From: Naganishia liquefaciens
Lineage: Eukaryota > Basidiomycota > Tremellomycetes > Filobasidiales > Filobasidiaceae
Length of the DNA: 64,000 bases
NCBI GenBank assembly: GCA_013423385.1
Contig: BLZA01000035.1
Span: 186,001 to 250,000 of the forward strand
Reading direction: 5' to 3'
Numbering within the stretch: position 1 is the stretch's first letter; every line of letters starts with the position of its first letter. The notes beneath the pieces were generated by a model. It was not told the DNA's origin. It made no database searches and saw only the letters and a list, made by a program, of their open reading frames with translations. The translations under genes and the position numbers were made by a program. Of the stretch, positions 58,020 through 64,000 are shown piece after piece.

Positions 58020-59144
58020 ATGAGTCATACGTCAGGAACGGAAGCACCTGATCCCATCTTGTCCTTGAAACGAGCAGTCGAACAGGTGGTAGAGCAGTTT
58101 TGCACCATTACGGGGGGTCTGCATGAATGCGCAAATTCCGATTCGAAATACGACCATGGGGATCTGTCCAAGTATTCTCAGGCACCCAAAACAGGTTGGC
58201 AAAGAGGTAAAGGAGGTCAGAATCTTCAAGATATAATCAGCGAGCTAGCTAAAAACTTCGAGTCTTCCTTCGAGGAATTGCCCACAAACGGACAGCTTAC
58301 CGGTCGTCACGTGGAATTTGAACAAAGATGCAAGGCATTGAAGAATACATTGGAAAAAGCGAAAGTTTCAAATGCCCTGCAAAATGATTGGCAAGCTTTG
58401 ATCAAACTAGTCGGTAAAATCCGCGATAAAGTACAAGACGCATATCATCTTAGAGGAGTGACGTGAGTGAAATCATGTCAATATGACGACTGGACCCGCC
58501 TGAGATACCTCATGGTCCCTGTCAAGGCTACGAGCGCTCACCGACATCCTGCTTACATCAAGACACTTATGTGTCAGATCGGCTCAAAATTGTTGCAATT
58601 TGAAGCCGCGACCGAGCACGCTTCACGGCCATCATCAACTCTTTCCGTTGGACAGTACCTCACAGCTACAGAATCACTCAATGGAGAGCTGCGATTGGAA
58701 GATCTTTGCTCGCGCTTGGAACAACTGCGTGACGCGCTCGGCATGCCGATGCCTGCAGCCACGACCGCTGAATCCCTGCACTTGTCCGAAGAATCTGAGC
58801 TTTCCCGAGACGAATTTTCTGAGAAATCGACCCTCAAAAACGCTTCGCTCCTGTTGTTCCCTGTCAATGGCGCCCTCTCAGCTGACAGTGACACGTATAA
58901 TCCTGTCATGATCAAGACCCAAGGTACCGGTGTGTGTTGCGCTGAGGGTAGTCTGGTGAACACTGGTACCCCATCTTCCGCAAGCTTGCCAACGTTCAGA
59001 GAACTTTGCGGAATTAGAGGTGATAACGAAGAGGAGGAGGAAATGTGGAAAAAGGAAATCAGTCGACTTCAAGCAAGCTTAAACAGCGTCATTGCATCGA
59101 TAGAAACAGCAAACTCCACAGCGAACCAGTCGCGAGAAGAATGA
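58020..59144 (+). CDS. Unrecognised helical protein, 350 aa if spliced
   Basis: Not recognised. An open frame from ATG 58020 meets TGA at 58464-58466 and continues open in the same frame to 59144. A GT..AG intron 58463-58534 (72 nt, donor GTGAGT, acceptor ACGAG) would remove the stop and give exons 58020-58462 and 58535-59144, 1053 nt, 350 aa. The acceptor GAG is weak, so unspliced reading yields only 148 aa. The protein is rich in amphipathic helix (NLQDIISELAKNFESSFEEL; LKNTLEKAKVSNAL; LCSRLEQLRDAL; WKKEISRLQASLNSVIASIE), like coiled-coil adaptor proteins. No signal, membrane or catalytic motif. Possibly a lineage-specific gene. Confidence 0.55.
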
Positions 59145-59382
59145 ATCCGAGTGGCTGTAGCCAGCTTGGTATGCGCAGTATATCAGACTTACTGGAGAAA
59201 AATTCGTTCTTATAGTTTCTGATCTACGTGTTCATGTGAGAATAGCTGTGAGATTTCTATTGTACAACCAGAAGAATCAATGGAAGGGAAAGTCCGCTTT
59301 ATAGTACATCTTTTGGAAGAAGGGAGCCGGTAACTTGCGAAATCAACCTGAGTACCCATCAAGTCATTTCAGCTCTCCCTCG

Positions 59383-62086
59383 TCAGCCAAGCTTTGGAAT
59401 CATATCATACGTACAGATGTAGCGGAAGGACATATTCTTGGTGTCACTGATATCATCGTACACCTCGTTCGAAGGGTCGGCTGTCTGATCGCCTGCCGCA
59501 AACAAGCGGTCACGCTTCTTGTTTCCGGTAACGAAGCAGAAGCGAAGGCTTAGAATGATCACAATCTGAACCCGAAACAGGTGACATGCGTTAGCTGTTC
59601 ACCTTGGAAGGGGGAGAGTCGGGGCAACTTACCTCTAATGCTCGTGAGACCATGCAAACGATGATCCCAGTCTGATAAGTCGGCGCCTCGGAATCCAAGA
59701 AACAGAAAGGTCCAACGATATTCTAGGCAAGATGATTGGGTCAGTGTCACGCTGCATCATGCCTGTAAGGCGGGTCAAAAACACAACTCACGCCCAGGGC
59801 GACACCCAAAAAGATAGAAGCAGAGGTAAGGGCCTTCTTGGTTGATCCTGCCGGCGCACTCCTAGTTAGCGGGCTGATAAAACAACGCTCACGAGAGCAT
59901 CTACCACTTACCACCAGTGTTACCGCTGACCAGGGACAAGGCTAGTACGAAGACAGCGTTACTGGAGCCCGTCAGATCTATAAAAGGTCGATATCTTCAG
60001 TATGATATCTGAACAGGTGGAGGAAAGGCAAACATACAGTACCCGATGAGTCTAGGAGCTATTCCTTTGGTCCACGCGATCAAGGCAAACCCAATCACGG
60101 TCAGGACAGTAACGCCAGCCATGAGCAGAGTCTAAAGAGAATCAGGCAAAGGCATGGGCTAGAGGCGAGCAAGACGGTGTTTGCGAACGACTTACCCGAA
60201 CGTTTTTCTCGTGCGTCTTGTGGTTGACATAGATAGCGGCAAAAATCATCAGCGCGATAAAGGTTCCGTAGGGTATTTGTAGCAACGTCGTATTGAGTGT
60301 GCTGAATCCGAAGCCCTTGATCACCAGAGTACCGCTACACAGCGTTCAGCTTATTGCTCCAGCTCGCCATCATCACATGAGAGGACTCACAAGTTGGACG
60401 TCCCTCCATTTGGAACGTTTGCCTATCATGACTTCATCAGCTCAGCGAACGTGCAGATAGCACTTAGAGGTCTAAACTGACGGAAAAGCCGAGGAAAAAG
60501 TATAGGTATGTCTTGACGTCTTTGAGTGTATCCCAAACCTGAGATCGCTGGAATTCCTTCTTATCGATACCAGCTCCTTCATTACGCTTCCGAGCGACAA
60601 CAATGACGGCCTGTCTCCGGGTAAGCCACTTGGTAGAATAGGGCGCATCTGGAATGAAGATGAACATAAAGAGGGACCACAAGGTGCAAAGGGCTCCGAC
60701 GATGATGAACTCGAGTCTGTTCACCATGGCCAGAGTCAATTTTGAGTCAGCATTCGGTGTCGGTATCAGAGAACTTTTGCGCGCTCACCGCCAAGACGCT
60801 ATATTTGTCGTCGGTATATTGCCTGACGAGACAAGGGTTCTCCATCAGCATGGAAACCCGTGAAGAATGTCAAAGAGTGGTACAGTGGACCTACCAATAC
60901 CATAACCCAGCAATCCACCGAAGGCGATTCCGACTCCATTAAAGCTATACCTGCGTAGTTGGCACGAATTCAGTCCGGCGAGCTGAAAATTGATAAAGCG
61001 CGAGCGTACCAAAGGCCGATGACCTGACAAAGAAATCAAGCTGTCAGCGTGTCCTCGATAAAAGCCAACTTTCGGCCGTGGGACTCACAGTTGGTTGCTG
61101 CTTCCTAGTGAACCACATGCTGGTGATGGCAACAAATGCTGGATCGGCAGTAGCCTCGAACGCACCTTGTGGAAAGGATAACAGATCAGATTCGATGAGC
61201 TTCGAAGACAAGTATTCGAATGTAGGTCGCCAGCTTACCAGAGATGATCCGTAAGACGCAAAGCTGAGCAAAGTTGGTGACCGCGCCCTGTACCATCAGG
61301 AACACACCCCAAGCCAATATCTGATATCGATTAATATCAGCGGAGTTTGAGGCGGAGATAGAACTTGGCTCACATTGGCTGACAGATACTTGGCCAGAGG
61401 CTAAAGGCGGTTGAGTTTAAGTCCTCGTCAGAAAGGATATATGTCTTTGCTGGCTATTCGCACCAGTCTAGCCATCAAGAGATTGGTGGGAATCGCCCAG
61501 GCCAGCCAACCCTAAAAGATAGGTATCGGTTTAGAAAGGCAACGCAGAACATTGTCCCACAGGACTGACAAAGTAGAAGACACTGCTCAACCAAGAATAT
61601 TCAGCTCCCTTGAGATTAAGGGCCTTCTTCAAGTCAAAGACCTATTTGCGCGTGGTCAGCTATTGTAAGAAAAGCCACTGATTGGCGAAAGTAAAGCTCG
61701 CTTACCGCTGCATAAGACAAAGTGGTCTTGTCAATATAGTAGAAGCCGTAACAGACCGCCAGAGCGGGAATGATCAACCACTGGATCTTTCTCTCGACGG
61801 CCCGAACCTCGCGTATGTCGAAGTCGTCCTCGTCGGCAACACGGGCAACTTCACGCACAAACTCTACGCTGGCATTCCGCCTCAACAGTCTGCGCAAGCC
61901 TGTGCGTGCTTCACCGCTATCTTCCCCCGCAGTATATTGGATGGTTTTCTGTTCTTCGCGGACCTCGACGTTCTCGACGTGTTCGGTCTGCAACTTCTTC
62001 GAATCGCCTTGCATCTCGATGTCGAGGTCGATTACGCTGTCTCGGGCTGGGAGAAAGGTCGAGATATCAGGCTGGTGTGCACTCAT
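59383..62086 (-). CDS. Allantoate/ureidosuccinate permease-like MFS transporter (Dal5 type)
   Basis: ACS-family uptake of allantoate or related compounds. Start MSAHQPDISTFL (ATG 62086) follows a TATA-like CTATATAG at 62174-62181 by about 90 bp; the earlier in-frame ATGs at 62173 and 62170 touch that element and are rejected. Many short introns (about 12). Visible: VERKIQWLIIPALAVCYGFYYIDKTTLSYAAV, TLNLKG-type loop, SSVFYFGWLAWAIPTNLLM-like joint, ISGAFEATADPAFVAITSMWFTRKQQ, GVGIAFGGLLGYGIG, IIVGALCTLWSLFMFIFIPDAP, GFSTLNTTLLQIPYGTFIAL, LIAWTKGIAPRLIGY, SLVSGNTGGSTKKALTSA, RYC-like DPSNEVYDDISDTKNMSFRY, the conserved C-terminal DPxxEVxxDxTDxxNxxFRY of Dal5 relatives. It diverges from the adenylation-domain gene at 63026. 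Intact by frame as far as I followed it. Confidence 0.85.
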
Positions 62087-63025
62087 TCTTGTAGACTGGC
62101 AAGTGGAGGGGATCGATCCGTGGATTCCCTTGGTGCGTGCTCTGCGATACTTCTGAGGCATTGAAATCATCATCTATATAGACCTCGTGAGTCCTCAGTG
62201 ACAAGCGCTGTCGCACCAGTGCTGTAGACATTCAGCGTAGAACCATCAGGATGACGGAGAGAACAACCTGTTATCAATTGCTGTAGAGCTGAACGCGGCC
62301 CGAGTATCCGCCACCTGAGTTTGACCACGCTTGAGGATATTCTGCTACAATGGCTTCAGCAGCCTGGCGGACAGGCCGTCTGAAGGTGCCCTGAATTGTC
62401 GCGATACAATGACTGCTCGCTCCGCTCACATGTTACCTGGCGGTCCGGGGTCCCCTCGCGCTGTAATGGCGATGTGAGGGGCCACATCCTTATTTAGAAA
62501 GAACCATCTGCTAGCGCTTCAAACTTTGGCCGTTGAGAGCCGATGAGGCGCTTCATGCCGTGAGCTATCTCTCAGGTGTGGTGTCCCTGCAGCGTCAAAG
62601 TGGACAGCCTAGCACCTGCAACTACATGGCAAGCTCAAACAGCGCTTCCCCGCAAAATGTGGGAATCGATGTGGACAGCTTTGTGGACATGTCCTTTGCA
62701 TTGTAGCACAAAAGCTGACGTGGCCAGATCCTGGAGCTAATTAAAGCACGACTCGACAAATGGCTTCGCAAGACCCAGCCAAGCGTCTAGCGAGACTTCT
62801 CCCTTTTTCCACTTCTCCGCTCGCCGGGCCGGGCCACATCTTAATCTCGGAACATCTTCCGACCATCTGATCATCGTCTTGCGCTTCGGCGGAACTGGTC
62901 TTTTGACGGGTTCCTTGGCAGCGTGCGATATATATATAATTCAGCAAGCTTGCACAGCTGGGCAACTATCGTCACAGCATGCCTCTTGATCGTACAGGTC
63001 ACTCGTCTGTGCTGAGCCCAACATC
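62087..63025. promoter_or_regulatory. 0.94-kb divergent promoter, permease / adenylation gene
   Basis: Contains CTATATAG at 62174-62181 (minus gene) and an ATATATATATAAT box at 62928-62940 about 90 bp before ATG 63026 (plus gene). No gene in between. Shared regulation is possible. Confidence 0.5.
62928..62940 (+). promoter_or_regulatory. TATA box of the adenylation-domain gene
   Basis: ATATATATATAAT, 86 bases before the ATG at 63026; the strongest TATA run in the window. Confidence 0.6.
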
Positions 63026-64000
63026 ATGCCAGTTCCCACCTTCATCGCTCAATCGTTGACAGAGCTTATCGCGCTTCGCGCGAAGAAACAACCGCATGCC
63101 CCTGCCGTACATACCGGTGTACCCCAGTATCAAGAACTTCAAACCCTAAGGTGAGCCTGGGTCATTAAAGGAATGCTCGCGAAGCGTCTCATCCTCCTTC
63201 CTCCACCTCAGCTATTCTCAACTGCAACGCGCCGTAGACCGCCTGGCCGTCCATTACTCATTCCTCGTCAATGACGATGAGGCGCTCGCTTCGCCCCCGC
63301 CACCTGAACGTGTCGTCGCAGTGCTGACCTCGACTGCAATCGACGAATCCCTCCTCGAAATCGCTCTTGCCAAGCTTGGTCTCACGGCCCTTCTGCTCTC
63401 CGTGAACAACTCTACCGCTGCCGTAGCGCATCTCGTCAGGAAAACGAAATCTTCTCACCTCATCTATGGCGATAGATTCCAGCAGACGGCGGAGGAAGCT
63501 CAGCGACAACTCAAAGACGAAGGTTATGAGGTTGAATTGATTGCGGAGCGGAGGTTCCCTATATGGGGAGATGGCGGAATAGACGGTTGGAAGGGAACCG
63601 CAATACCGGCGCGCTTGACGCCTGAGGTCGAATCGAAGCGAACATGTGTAATCTTACACTCGTCTGGTTCGGTGGGTCAAGCCGCTGCGTTTCAATGCGT
63701 CGATCCAGCACTCAAATGTTGTTTATCATACAGACCGGATTTCCTAAACCAGTCTACATTACACACTACGGTCTTGTAAGCAGAACCGTTTGTATCACTT
63801 TGTCAGGGTGACTGACCTTCTTTTCTACCCGAGCAGATTGCAAATGTATGCCTAGCCAATATCTTCCAGTTCAACACAGCTAAACATCTACCGCTGCCTT
63901 CAGCTTCACAGCGCTTTGGCCAAGCCTGGGTTTTCTGCCCTTCCCGTTAGTCTTTGCATCACGACACTTAGGTTTTAAATCCATGCTGACAGAACGTTGC
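63026..64000 (+). CDS. Adenylation (AMP-binding) domain enzyme, NRPS-like or reductase type, cut by edge
   Basis: N-terminal part of an ANL-superfamily adenylating enzyme. Exons 63026-63150, 63212-63671, 63734-63775, 63837-63945 and 63993 onward. Start MPVPTFIAQSLTELIALRA. The A3 core motif is rebuilt by splicing: LHSSGS then TGFPKPVYITHYGLI, exactly the fungal SSGSTGFPKP form. Before it: YSQLQRAVDRLAVHY, VVAVLTSTAIDESLLEIALAKLG, and the ILHS approach. In fungi this form occurs in NRPS-like A-T-R (reductase) enzymes and related orphan synthetases of basidiomycetes; Lys2 has a similar plan. Whether thiolation and reductase domains follow is outside the window. Divergent from the Dal5-type permease. 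Confidence 0.82.

Noticed and set aside
1-64000. Transposons, virus-like elements, CRISPR arrays, bacterial-type operons
   Set aside because: Looked for terminal repeats, reverse transcriptase, integrase or transposase motifs and regular spacer arrays by eye; none seen. A sensitive repeat search could still find short degenerate pieces in the 11-27 kb region.

Overview
The window is nuclear DNA of a filamentous-type or yeast fungus, most likely a basidiomycete; Tremellomycetes is my best guess, from overall feel rather than any marker gene. The signs are gene-dense DNA with protein-coding genes broken by many short introns (about 45-75 nt, GT..AG), TATATA-type core promoters 50-120 bp before start codons, and a purely fungal gene set: vacuolar carboxypeptidase S, Vcx1-type exchanger, Dal5-type permeases, Alg11, Sgd1/Nom1, Abp1, Vsb1 and an adenylation-domain enzyme. 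I saw no CRISPR array, rRNA, convincing tRNA, or transposon or virus-like element. Where I could follow splice sites by eye I give exon coordinates; summed exon lengths are multiples of three for CPS1, TF2, YIA6, ALG11, the TOM6-like gene, the NASP gene, the Ifh1-like gene and others.

Layout. 1-4 kb: a Ca2+/H+ antiporter (minus, running off the left edge) head-to-head with a 14-exon vacuolar carboxypeptidase S. 4.3-8.1 kb: a divergent CSC1/OSCA-type channel. 8.7-11 kb: an ACS-family MFS transporter (minus). 11-27 kb: a gene-poor stretch with only two C2H2 regulators (both minus), separated by intergenic blocks of 2.4, 3.5 and about 4.2 kb; the last block has a cluster of CAGCTG palindromes. 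27-41.5 kb: a mitochondrial NAD-type carrier, an unrecognised single-exon gene, a tiny TOM6-like membrane protein head-to-head with ALG11, a small C2H2 protein, a conserved-looking unknown, a NASP-family histone chaperone tail-to-tail with it, and another unknown. 41.9-57.6 kb: NOM1/SGD1 (minus), a VSB1-type SLC26-STAS-cNMP transporter (plus), an Ifh1-like acidic protein (plus) and the actin-binding protein ABP1 (minus). 58-64 kb: an orphan gene whose intron holds an in-frame stop, an allantoate-permease-like MFS transporter (minus) and, divergent from it, the start of an adenylation-domain (NRPS-like or reductase) gene cut by the right edge.

These are mostly independent housekeeping genes. 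Recurring themes are vacuolar storage (VCX1, CPS1, VSB1), ribosome production (NOM1, Ifh1-like) and nitrogen-compound uptake (two ACS transporters). The least ordinary object is the NASP chaperone: between its TPR domain and its basic C-terminal tail it carries about 300 residues of LEA/apolipoprotein-like amphipathic helix, including six back-to-back 11-residue repeats. Other points worth a second look are the CAGCTG cluster, a phased 12-bp direct repeat upstream of the mitochondrial carrier, the stop-containing intron of the orphan at 58 kb, and the permease/adenylation gene pair at the right edge.
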